DNA of 64,000 nt from Bacteroides intestinalis (lineage in GTDB: Bacteria > Bacteroidota > Bacteroidia > Bacteroidales > Bacteroidaceae): NCBI RefSeq assembly GCF_902364365.1, contig NZ_CABJDN010000006.1, forward strand, positions 124,001 to 188,000, read 5' to 3'. The notes under the pieces were generated by a model that had not been told where the DNA came from, did no database searches, and saw only the letters and a program-made list of their open reading frames with translations. Position 1 is the stretch's first letter. Each line of letters starts with the position of its first letter. Below are positions 37,144-44,979 of this stretch, piece after piece. The position numbers and the translations under genes are program-made.

Positions 37144-37181
37144 GCAAAGTAGGGGAGAATCCGCGTTTTTTGAAATACCCA
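37144..37181 (-). promoter_or_regulatory. tetR promoter with TGGGTATT box
   Basis: On the minus strand TGGGTATT (37174-37181) is followed after exactly 25 nt by TTTGC (37144-37148), the core of the -7 element. The start codon follows 19 nt later, a very short leader. Confidence 0.7.
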
Positions 37182-37225
37182 TTAATGATGGTTTTTTGTT
37201 ATATTTTTATAAAAATCACAATTAT

Positions 37226-37263
37226 TGGGTATTGCCAAGGTCACTGAAAGCATGCAACTTTGC
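37226..37263 (+). promoter_or_regulatory. Small-membrane-protein promoter with TGGGTATT box
   Basis: TGGGTATT (37226-37233), then 25 nt, then TTTGC (37259-37263). Inverted relative to the tetR copy 44 nt away. Confidence 0.7.
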
Positions 37264-37290
37264 GCGTACAATCTAACTATAAACTGCTAT

Positions 37291-37596
37291 ATGGTGAAAC
37301 TAACTAACCACAAAAAGGCAATTGACAGACCTTTAAGTTGTAAGAGATGGGGAATAATATCTATTATTATTCTTTTTGCAGGTAGCTTATCTTTTTTACT
37401 GTACTCTTACTTTTCGCATGATGCTGATAATCCTCAGTGTAACTGTTTGCTATGTATGCTTAATCATGTTCCTGAAGAGGGAGAGTACATTTATAACCGT
37501 TATTTGATATTTATTAGTTTTATCTGGATTGCTGTGATCTTTGCGGCTGTCTTTTTAGTGAATTACTGTTTTGTAAAAAAGAACAAAAAGAAATAG
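37291..37596 (+). CDS. Small two-TM membrane protein with Cys motif
   Basis: 101 residues from the ATG at 37291, which lies just after the mapped -7 element; an upstream in-frame start would precede the promoter. Two TM helices (~22-42 and ~70-93) enclose a short outer loop with NPQCNCLLCMLNH, four residues suited to metal or heme binding (C-x1-C-x2-C plus His). A basic tail KKNKKK sits in the cytoplasm. No family recognised. It shares its promoter box with tetR, the porin and flavodoxin, so it is probably part of the same response. Confidence 0.75.
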   Translation: MVKLTNHKKAIDRPLSCKRWGIISIIILFAGSLSFLLYSYFSHDADNPQCNCLLCMLNHVPEEGEYIYNRYLIFISFIWIAVIFAAVFLVNYCFVKKNKKK

Positions 37597-37649
37597 TGTT
37601 CGTTTAAGTACCTACATGTTATTATTTTTAATAACACAATACTCATATT

Positions 37650-37687
37650 TGGGTATTGCCCGCCTTTTTAACTCCCTCTACCTTTGC
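37650..37687 (+). promoter_or_regulatory. Porin-operon promoter with TGGGTATT box
   Basis: TGGGTATT (37650-37657), 25 nt, then TTTGC (37683-37687) as part of the full -7 element TACCTTTG. Start codon 24 nt downstream. Confidence 0.75.
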
Positions 37688-37710
37688 GCCAACAAAATTT
37701 AAGATAAAAG

Positions 37711-39081
37711 ATGAGAAAATTAACTTGCTTATTCGCCTTAGGTTTCTTGCTTTTTAACAATACTTTACGGGCTAATGAACCTGAAAAAGTAACCTCAACA
37801 GAAGAGGTATCTGAAACTACGGCAAAGAAAGAGAGAATAAAACAGGTAACAAAAGATGACGACTACGAAAAGTTCCGTTTCGGTGGATACGGAGAAATGG
37901 TAGCAAAGTTTATGAACTACGGAACGAATCGTTTCTATGGTGGGGTAGATAACAGTGATCACCGCAATACCATTGCAATTCCTCGTTTTGTGTTGGCTTT
38001 TGACTACAAGTTTAATTCCAAGTGGATACTGGGTGCTGAAATTGAGTTTGAAGCAGGAGGTGTAGGTATTGAAACAGAACTTGAGAATTCAGAAAACGGT
38101 GAGTATGAAACAGAAATGGAAAAGGGTGGAGAAGTCGCTCTTGAGCAGTTTCACATTACCCGTCTGATACATTCGGCTTTCAACGTTCGTGCCGGTCATT
38201 TGATTGTACCTATGGGATTGACCAATGCACACCATGAGCCTATCAACTTCTTCGGAACATCTCGTCCTGAGGGTGAAACCACAATTATTCCTTCTACCTG
38301 GCATGAGACAGGATTGGAATTCTTCGGCTCTTTTGGTAAAGGATATGCGCGCTTTGATTATCAGGCAATGATTGTTGCCGGCTTGAATGCTGATGGATTC
38401 GGTCGCGATAACTGGGTAGCCGGTGGTAAGCAGGGACTCTTTGAACAAGATAACTTTACTTCACCTGCTTATGTAGCACGTCTGGACTATAAAGGGGTAC
38501 CGGGACTGCGTGTAGGTGCTGCTTTTTACTATTGTAATGACGTGACAGCCAATGCAGATAAGAATTATAAGTATAGCAGCGTAGGCCGCTCATCAGTGAA
38601 AATCTACTCTGCCGATGCACAGTATAAAAATAAATATGTTACCGCTCGTGGTAATATCATTTATGGTGATTTAGAGAATTCTTCCAAGATTAGCAAGGTT
38701 ACTCTTTCTAATAACTCCAATTATTATCACGGTGCTATGCGTAATGTAGCAAAGAATGCCCTGTGCTATGGCTTGGAGGCTGGTCTTAACCTGAGTGCTT
38801 TCTTCTCGCAGAAGAAATGTCCGGTTATTTATCCTTATGCCCGTTATGAATACTACAACCCGCAGGAAGAGGCAGAAGGTTCTGCTACAATGGAGAAACG
38901 CTGTCAGGTAAGCAAATGGACGGCAGGAGTTAACTGGTTTGCATTGCCGAATCTGGTTGTGAAGGCCGATTACACTACCCGTCATATTGGTACGAACAAA
39001 GTATTTGGATCGACTAAATATAACAATGAAAATGAATTTGCTATCGGCATAGCTTATGTCGGTTGGTTTACCAAGAGATAG
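37711..39081 (+). CDS. Outer-membrane porin
   Basis: 456 residues with a signal peptide (1-21). A short acidic/Lys-rich segment is followed from ~55 by a beta-barrel starting EKFRFGGYGEMVAKFMNYG, with IPRFVLAFDYKFNSKWILGAEIEFE and LIVPMGLTNAHHEPINFFG and the closing strand EFAIGIAYVGWFTKR, resembling the phosphate-selective or DcaP-like porin group. First gene of a seven-gene run (porin, imelysin, di-heme oxidoreductase, porin, cytochrome, RidA, CcsBA). Controlled by the TGGGTATT promoter. Substrate unknown; the neighbours point to an iron species. Confidence 0.85.
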   Translation: MRKLTCLFALGFLLFNNTLRANEPEKVTSTEEVSETTAKKERIKQVTKDDDYEKFRFGGYGEMVAKFMNYGTNRFYGGVDNSDHRNTIAIPRFVLAFDYKFNSKWILGAEIEFEAGGVGIETELENSENGEYETEMEKGGEVALEQFHITRLIHSAFNVRAGHLIVPMGLTNAHHEPINFFGTSRPEGETTIIPSTWHETGLEFFGSFGKGYARFDYQAMIVAGLNADGFGRDNWVAGGKQGLFEQDNFTSPAYVARLDYKGVPGLRVGAAFYYCNDVTANADKNYKYSSVGRSSVKIYSADAQYKNKYVTARGNIIYGDLENSSKISKVTLSNNSNYYHGAMRNVAKNALCYGLEAGLNLSAFFSQKKCPVIYPYARYEYYNPQEEAEGSATMEKRCQVSKWTAGVNWFALPNLVVKADYTTRHIGTNKVFGSTKYNNENEFAIGIAYVGWFTKR

Positions 39082-39121
39082 TTCAAATAGGTATTTATAA
39101 TTAATTTAATGTTTAAGTAAT

Positions 39122-40240
39122 ATGAAAAAGTTTTTTTATTTGTCGGCTCTTTCATTGGGCATGATGTGTTCCATTACGGCTTGTAGTGATGATGACACTA
39201 CGACTATAGACGCTAAAAATCTTGACTATACGGCAGAGAATGCAAGTAGTTGGGGGAATTACATGCGAGTAGTTGCACAATTGTTGGTGAATGATGCTAC
39301 TGCTCTTTATGATGACTGGGCGGTTAAATACAATGAAGGTGGAAGCTATGCAGATTTCTTTAAGAATCAAGATGCTTTGACAAGTGTTGAGCAGTTGATT
39401 GACGGCTGTGTAGACATTGCCAATGAAGTAGGTACTGCCAAAATTGGTGACCCTTACGATCTTTTCATACATAACAATGAAGAAAAGGCTTTGTATGCTG
39501 TAGAGTCATGGTATAGCTGGCATTCTCGTGAAGACTATCGTAACAATATCTATTCTATTCGTAATGCTTATTACGGAACACGTACAGGAGCTATTAGCGA
39601 GTCATCTCTCTCAAAAGCAGTAGCTGCAGTAAATGCTAATCTTGATACTGAAGTGAAAAAAGCGATTGATGATGCAGCAGCAGCAATTTGGGCTATCCCG
39701 AGTCCTTTCCGTAACAATATCAATAGTCCGGAAGCAGTAAGTGCTATGGAAGCTTGTGCCACTTTAGAGGGAGTACTCAAGGGAAGTTTGAAGAATTGTA
39801 TCGAAAGTATTGATAAAACAGTGTTGGCCGAAGTCGTAAGAAATTATGTGGATGTAGTTGTATTACCTACTTATTCTGATTTGAAAGCGGGAAATCAGGC
39901 TCTTTTCGATGCTGTTGAAACATTCCGTACTTCTCCCAGCAATGCTAACTTCAAGGCTTGTGCCACAGCATGGCTTGCTGCTCGTACACCGTGGGAAACC
40001 AGTGAGGCATTCCTTTTTGGTCCGGTTGCCGACAAAGGTCTTGACCCCAATATGGATAGCTGGCCACTCGATCAGGATGGTATCGTACAGATTCTGACTT
40101 CCGGTAACTATTCAGACTTGAACTGGGATGGTGACTATGATGAAGAAGATGATAAAATTGCCGGTGCACAAGCTTTGCGTGGTTACCACACTTTGGAATA
40201 TCTGATCTTCAAAGATGGTGAAGCTCGTACCATTCAGTAA
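39122..40240 (+). CDS. Imelysin-family lipoprotein
   Basis: 372 residues with lipobox SITAC (Cys 21) followed by SDDDTTT. Four-helix-bundle type sequence with the family GxHxxE motif as GYHTLEYLIF near the C-terminus (354-363). Imelysins (peptidase M75, IcmP/EfeO-related) are periplasmic or outer-membrane proteins tied to iron uptake; the peptidase label is historical. Lies 41 nt after the porin and before a di-heme oxidoreductase; the imelysin plus di-heme pair also occurs in iron-regulated clusters of Proteobacteria. Probable role: binding of iron at the envelope. Confidence 0.88.
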   Translation: MKKFFYLSALSLGMMCSITACSDDDTTTIDAKNLDYTAENASSWGNYMRVVAQLLVNDATALYDDWAVKYNEGGSYADFFKNQDALTSVEQLIDGCVDIANEVGTAKIGDPYDLFIHNNEEKALYAVESWYSWHSREDYRNNIYSIRNAYYGTRTGAISESSLSKAVAAVNANLDTEVKKAIDDAAAAIWAIPSPFRNNINSPEAVSAMEACATLEGVLKGSLKNCIESIDKTVLAEVVRNYVDVVVLPTYSDLKAGNQALFDAVETFRTSPSNANFKACATAWLAARTPWETSEAFLFGPVADKGLDPNMDSWPLDQDGIVQILTSGNYSDLNWDGDYDEEDDKIAGAQALRGYHTLEYLIFKDGEARTIQ

Positions 40241-40266
40241 GATTTTTACTTGTTAGAAATAAGATT

Positions 40267-40309
40267 TTGCGGAAACAGCGGGATAATGAATATTCTGTTG
40301 CTTCCGCAA
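40267..40309. repeat. Intergenic hairpin between imelysin and di-heme genes
   Basis: TTGCGGAA (40267-40274) and TTCCGCAA (40302-40309) form a perfect stem, extended by CA/TG after one mismatch. No T-run follows, so it may be a processing or partial-attenuation site within the operon, not a full terminator. Confidence 0.55.
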
Positions 40310-40368
40310 CATCTGCGTTAAAAAGATAAATGTTAGTTACGTATTTTGCAATAATAATTCAATAACGA

Positions 40369-41802
40369 ATGAATGGCTTATTAAAATACTCATTTCCAAT
40401 CTGTTTTTCGCTTCTGGCATTGTTTGCCTGCGAAAATGATGGAATTGATGTGGATGATATAGAAGTACCTGCCGGCTTTGCCCTCTCTGCCGGTACTGCT
40501 ACCAACTTCCTGACTTCCTCTTATGCTTATGACAGGTCTGCTGACTGGATAACAGGGGCATACGATAAACGTTTCACCCGTGGTGACAAATTGTATGATG
40601 ATATCCGCACCAGTAGTAATGGAATAGGTGGAGGACTGGGACCGGTTTATGCCGGTTATTCTTGTGGTAGCTGTCACCGAAATGCCGGACGTACGCAACC
40701 TACTTTGTGGAGTGAAGGCGGTTCCGGTAGCTCCGGCTTTTCGTCTATGTTGGTTTATATTAGTCGTAAGAATGGAGCTTTCTTTCAGGATTATGGACGT
40801 GTGCTTCATGATCAGGCTATTTATGGTGTGAAGCCCGAGGGAAAACTGAAAGTGGAATATACCTATGAGACTTTCCAGTTCCCTGATGGTGAGACGTATG
40901 AACTCTGCAAACCCAATTACTCCATTTATGAATGGTATGCGGACAGCATCAAACCCGAGGACCTGTTCTGTACAGTGCGTATTCCTCTGCGCCACGTAGG
41001 TATGGGACAGATGATGGCGCTCGATCCCACTGAAATTGAAGCTTTGGCTGCTAAAAGCAATTATCCGGAATACGGTATCAGTGGCCGTTGCAACTATATC
41101 TCCGAGAGAGGAGTGAGAAGTTTAGGCTTGTCCGGCAATAAAGCACAGCATGCTGACCTGACAGTGGAACTTGGTTTCTCCAGCGATATGGGAGTTACGA
41201 ACAGCCGCTATCCCGAAGAAATCTGCGAAGGACAGGCACAAGTAAATCAAGGCAGTATGATGGGACTTTCTTATGCCCAGTTGGATGTATCTACGGAAGA
41301 AATGGAGAATGTAGATCTCTACATGCAGAGCCTTAGTGTTCCGGCACGCCGTAATGTGAATAATGAACAAGTGATCAGGGGTGAGCAGAATTTTTATAAG
41401 GCGAAGTGCCATCTCTGTCATGTAACTACCTTGCACACAAAGCCACGTGGTTCTGTACTATTGAATGGAACCCGCCTTCCCTGGCTGGGTAGTCAGACAA
41501 TTCATCCATATTCGGACTTTCTGCTTCATGATATGGGCTCTGAAATTATGGGCGTAGGACTGAATGATAACTATGTAAGCGGTTTGGCCCGTGGTAACGA
41601 ATGGCGTACGACTCCGCTTTGGGGTATCGGATTGCAGGAAACTGTGAACGGTCATACTTACTTCCTGCATGATGGACGCGCCCGCAACTATGTTGAGGCT
41701 ATCATGTGGCACGGTGGTGAAGGTGAAGCATCGAAGAACCTTTTCAAAAAGATGAGTAAAGAAGATCGTGATGCTTTGATCGCATTCCTGAAATCATTAT
41801 AA
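40369..41802 (+). CDS. Di-heme c-type oxidoreductase lipoprotein (DHOR/DUF1111 family)
   Basis: 477 residues with lipid Cys 21 (LALFAC). Two c-type heme motifs: CGSCH at 99-103 and CHLCH at 347-351. Family landmarks include AGYSCGSCHRNAGRT, GRCNYISERGVRSLGLSGNKAQHADL, TTPLWGIGLQETVNGHTYFLHDGRARN and the final EDRDALIAFLKSL. This is the DHOR family once called thiol oxidoreductase, related to di-heme peroxidases. It may change the oxidation state of iron held by the imelysin partner; that is inference. Hemes would be attached by the CcsBA encoded at the end of the run. Confidence 0.9.
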   Translation: MNGLLKYSFPICFSLLALFACENDGIDVDDIEVPAGFALSAGTATNFLTSSYAYDRSADWITGAYDKRFTRGDKLYDDIRTSSNGIGGGLGPVYAGYSCGSCHRNAGRTQPTLWSEGGSGSSGFSSMLVYISRKNGAFFQDYGRVLHDQAIYGVKPEGKLKVEYTYETFQFPDGETYELCKPNYSIYEWYADSIKPEDLFCTVRIPLRHVGMGQMMALDPTEIEALAAKSNYPEYGISGRCNYISERGVRSLGLSGNKAQHADLTVELGFSSDMGVTNSRYPEEICEGQAQVNQGSMMGLSYAQLDVSTEEMENVDLYMQSLSVPARRNVNNEQVIRGEQNFYKAKCHLCHVTTLHTKPRGSVLLNGTRLPWLGSQTIHPYSDFLLHDMGSEIMGVGLNDNYVSGLARGNEWRTTPLWGIGLQETVNGHTYFLHDGRARNYVEAIMWHGGEGEASKNLFKKMSKEDRDALIAFLKSL

Positions 41803-41847
41803 AACAAATAACGAACAATAAAACCAATAAGTATTATACAAGCAATT

Positions 41848-43059
41848 ATGAAAAAAATAATTTTAATGGTTGTAATGGCTGCCCTTTCATTGGCTGCTAT
41901 GGCACAGCATGAAGAAGATACAGAAAACGGTGTAGTGTCACTTGCCGGAAGAGAGGGATTTACGATAGAAACTAAGAAGGGAGACTTTGTATTCAAACCC
42001 TATCTGTTGGTACAGACTTGTGCAAATTTCAATTGGTATGATGATGAAGGTCTGGATAAGGCATATAATCAGGATAATGTAGCTAATTCCGGTTTCTCAA
42101 TTCCCTATGCTGTATTGGGTTTCACCGGTAAAGCTTTTGGTAAAGTAGCCTTTAATCTTTCTATCAATGCGGCTGCCAGTGGGGGAGCATTGCTTCAACA
42201 AGCATGGTTCGATGTACAACTTAAAAAACAGTTTGCCGTGCGTGTCGGTAAATTCAAAACACCTTTCTCGCATGCTTATCTGACGACGTTGGGCGAAACA
42301 TTGTTGCCGCAGTTGCCGGTATCATTGACTTCTGCCGTCATTCTGCCTTATTCTTTGAATGCGGTAACGCCTAACATTGGTACCGGCTTCGATCTCGGTG
42401 TTGAAATTCATGGATTGGTAGCTGATAAATTTGGCTATGAAGTAGGTTTATTTAATGGCACCGGTTCTTCTGTAAATACAGCAACAAAAACTCTGAGTGA
42501 TGATTGGCATATTCCTTCTTTACTGTATGCGGGGCGCTTTACTTATATGCCTAAAGGTGTGATGCCGTCCACCCAAGGTAATCCCAATCGTTTGAATGAA
42601 GATAAGATCATGTTCGGTGTATCGGCTTCAATCAATGTGGAAAGTGAGAATGAAAGTACCAATGATACCCGTGTGGGAGTGGAATTTGCCATGTTAAAGA
42701 ACAAACTGTATTTGGGTGCCGAAGCATATTATATGAATGTAGGTTTTACGGATCGCCAGAAGATCAATGAGAGCTACAATTACCTGGGTGGTTATGTACA
42801 GGGCGGCTACTTTATTGCTCCCCGTTTGCAGGCTGCCTTGCGTTATGACTTCTTTAACCGTAACGGTACTGGCGATGACGGATTTTTGAATATGCCGGCT
42901 GTGGGTATGAATTATTTCTTTAAGGGTTGTAACCTGAAACTCCAGGCTATGTACCAGTATATTGCCCGTACGGGTCACGATACACAGCTCGACCGCGATA
43001 ATGATAATTTAGGTCTGGCTACTCATTCTGCAACAGTAATGCTGCAATATACTTTCTAA
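41848..43059 (+). CDS. Second outer-membrane porin (OprP-like)
   Basis: 403 residues with signal peptide MKKIILMVVMAALSLAAMAQ. Barrel strands begin DFVFKPYLLVQTCANFNWYDDEG, with VAFNLSINAAASGGALLQQAWFDVQLKKQFAVRVGKFKTPFSHAYL, the central motif of phosphate-selective porin O/P-like proteins. It ends THSATVMLQYTF with a C-terminal Phe. Unrelated in detail to the first porin of the run, so the system uses two different channels. 45 nt after the di-heme gene and 18 nt before the cytochrome lipoprotein. Confidence 0.85.
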   Translation: MKKIILMVVMAALSLAAMAQHEEDTENGVVSLAGREGFTIETKKGDFVFKPYLLVQTCANFNWYDDEGLDKAYNQDNVANSGFSIPYAVLGFTGKAFGKVAFNLSINAAASGGALLQQAWFDVQLKKQFAVRVGKFKTPFSHAYLTTLGETLLPQLPVSLTSAVILPYSLNAVTPNIGTGFDLGVEIHGLVADKFGYEVGLFNGTGSSVNTATKTLSDDWHIPSLLYAGRFTYMPKGVMPSTQGNPNRLNEDKIMFGVSASINVESENESTNDTRVGVEFAMLKNKLYLGAEAYYMNVGFTDRQKINESYNYLGGYVQGGYFIAPRLQAALRYDFFNRNGTGDDGFLNMPAVGMNYFFKGCNLKLQAMYQYIARTGHDTQLDRDNDNLGLATHSATVMLQYTF

Positions 43060-43077
43060 AAAACAAAGAGAGTAGTT

Positions 43078-43812
43078 ATGGAGAAATGTATATTATTCTT
43101 TGCTGCTATCTGGATGACACTCTGCTTCTGTTCATGTGATGATGGAAGAATCTATGAGAAGGAGGTCAATATACAGCGTGGTGGACGTGCTATGAAGTTG
43201 ACCGGTCGTTTCAGTGGTATCAGCAATTGGACGGACGATTATAGTGTCGTTGTGGCAGGCTTCAATGATAAAAGTGAATACGCCGTTATAACGAAATCAC
43301 TACCAGTCAATGTAGCCGACGGAACAGATATCGTTATGACACTGGGAGGTATCAGTGATGATGTGAAATCACTCAAATTGTGTGTTATCAGTCGTTTGCG
43401 CGAATGCATAGTCGAATTTAAGACGATGGAAGATGAAGAACTCACAGCTATCACAGATACCATATTAATGGATGTGGGAACACTGGACGTGGGTATGTTC
43501 AGTTCTATCCAGTCACAGGTTTTCGATAAAAGATGTGTGGCGTGTCATGGGCAGACCGGTTCTGCATCGGGTAATTTATTTCTGACGGAGGGTAAGAGCT
43601 ATAATGCGTTGGTCAACCAGCCGGCGCATAAGAATAGTGATATACTATTGGTGAAGCCCGGCAGTGCGGAAGAGAGTTTTCTACATTTGGTCTTGAACAG
43701 GGCTGGTGATACGAGTATGAACCATACCGATATGCTGTCAGAAGATGAGCAACCCTTATTGAAACTGATAGATAATTGGATAAACGAAGGAATTTTTTTG
43801 AATAACGAGTAA
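43078..43812 (+). CDS. Mono-heme cytochrome c-type lipoprotein
   Basis: 244 residues with lipobox CFCSC (Cys 20), then DDGRIYE. The middle (~30-130) is a beta domain. A cytochrome-like segment follows: CVACH at 153-157 within SSIQSQVFDKRCVACHGQTGSASGNLFL, the form seen in planctomycete-type cytochrome domains, with a later Met-containing loop (TSMNHTDMLSEDEQPLL) that may give the second axial ligand. Possible electron carrier for the di-heme oxidoreductase. Same run, 12 nt before the RidA-like gene. Confidence 0.85.
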   Translation: MEKCILFFAAIWMTLCFCSCDDGRIYEKEVNIQRGGRAMKLTGRFSGISNWTDDYSVVVAGFNDKSEYAVITKSLPVNVADGTDIVMTLGGISDDVKSLKLCVISRLRECIVEFKTMEDEELTAITDTILMDVGTLDVGMFSSIQSQVFDKRCVACHGQTGSASGNLFLTEGKSYNALVNQPAHKNSDILLVKPGSAEESFLHLVLNRAGDTSMNHTDMLSEDEQPLLKLIDNWINEGIFLNNE

Positions 43813-43824
43813 ACGATATTGGAA

Positions 43825-44979
43825 ATGAACAACAAAAAACAACAAACCAACCAATCAGAGAATACATTAACCGAGATTTTTAAATATGAAGTAAAAGAAG
43901 GTGTTTCAGAGTTTCATGTAATGATTCACTCAATCCGGCCGGAAGATACTTATGAGGAACAATTAAATGCAGTAGTCAATGCCTATGATGATTTGCTTAC
44001 GGGTGAACTAAAAGGTGCCATGGCTGTGTTTAAACGTTATTTCCTGAGTGATACCGCCAATCAGGCTGACCTCCTGCTGGCTATCACTACCGAAAGTTCC
44101 GACTGTGCTCTTTCCGTGGTAGAGCAACCCCCTTTGGATGGGACGAAAATAGCTTTGTGGGCTTATTTACAGACCAATGTGCAGACACAAGTGTTGCACA
44201 ACGGACTATTTGAAGTAAAGCACAATGCGTATCGCCACCTGTGGGGAGGCAGTGCTTTCAATCGTGCTGCTAATTCTGAATACCAGACCCGTTTGTTGCT
44301 GAATGACTACGTGATGCAACTTATGGAACAAGGATGTAAATTGGCGGATAACTGTATTCGTACCTGGTTCTTCGTACAGAATGTAGATGTGAATTATGCC
44401 GGTGTGGTAAAGGCACGTAATGAGGTTTTTGTTACTCAGAATCTGACGGAAAAGACACACTATATTGCCAGTACAGGTATCGGCGGACGTCATGCTGATC
44501 CCAAAGTATTGGTACAAATGGATACCTATGCTGTGGCAGGCTTAAAGCCGGAACAGATACACTTCCTTTATGCTCCTACGCATCTGAATCCTACTTATGA
44601 GTATGGTGTCAGCTTTGAACGCGGAACGTATGTCGATTACGGTGACCGGCGTCAAGTGTTTATTTCAGGTACAGCAAGTATCAACAATAAAGGGGAAGTG
44701 GTATACCCCGGTGACATCCGCAGGCAGACGGAACGGATGTGGGAAAATGTAGAAGCCTTGCTGAAAGAGGCTGAGTGTACATTTGATGATTTGGGACATA
44801 TGATTGTTTACCTGCGTGACATTGCAGACTATGCAGTTGTGAAGAGTATGTATGACAAGCGTTTTCCGGATACTCCTAAAGTTTTTGTACATGCGCCTGT
44901 ATGTCGTCCCGGATGGTTGATCGAAATGGAATGTATGGGAGTTAAGGCTTTGAAGAATAAGGAATATGCGCCTTTTTAA
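43825..44979 (+). CDS. RidA/YjgF-superfamily protein, long form
   Basis: 384 residues from the ATG at 43825; an upstream TTG is not needed. The C-terminal ~120 residues (RQVFISGTASINNKGEVVYPGDIRRQTERMWENVEALLKEA, then VYLRDIADYAVVKSMYDKRFPDTPKVFVHAPVCRPGWLIEME) are a RidA fold with the usual Arg/Glu-bearing region. The N-terminal ~250 residues are not recognised but carry a degenerate second RidA-like unit. No signal peptide, so cytoplasmic, unlike its neighbours. It overlaps the next gene by 14 nt, hence tight coupling to CcsBA. Its role in an envelope redox run is unexplained. Confidence 0.8.
   Translation: MNNKKQQTNQSENTLTEIFKYEVKEGVSEFHVMIHSIRPEDTYEEQLNAVVNAYDDLLTGELKGAMAVFKRYFLSDTANQADLLLAITTESSDCALSVVEQPPLDGTKIALWAYLQTNVQTQVLHNGLFEVKHNAYRHLWGGSAFNRAANSEYQTRLLLNDYVMQLMEQGCKLADNCIRTWFFVQNVDVNYAGVVKARNEVFVTQNLTEKTHYIASTGIGGRHADPKVLVQMDTYAVAGLKPEQIHFLYAPTHLNPTYEYGVSFERGTYVDYGDRRQVFISGTASINNKGEVVYPGDIRRQTERMWENVEALLKEAECTFDDLGHMIVYLRDIADYAVVKSMYDKRFPDTPKVFVHAPVCRPGWLIEMECMGVKALKNKEYAPF

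Noticed and set aside
37174..37233. Two inverted TGGGTATT boxes read as one operator for TetR
   Set aside because: The box also occurs singly at the porin and flavodoxin promoters with the same spacing to the -7 element, so it is better explained as a promoter-linked activator or sigma site than a TetR operator pair.
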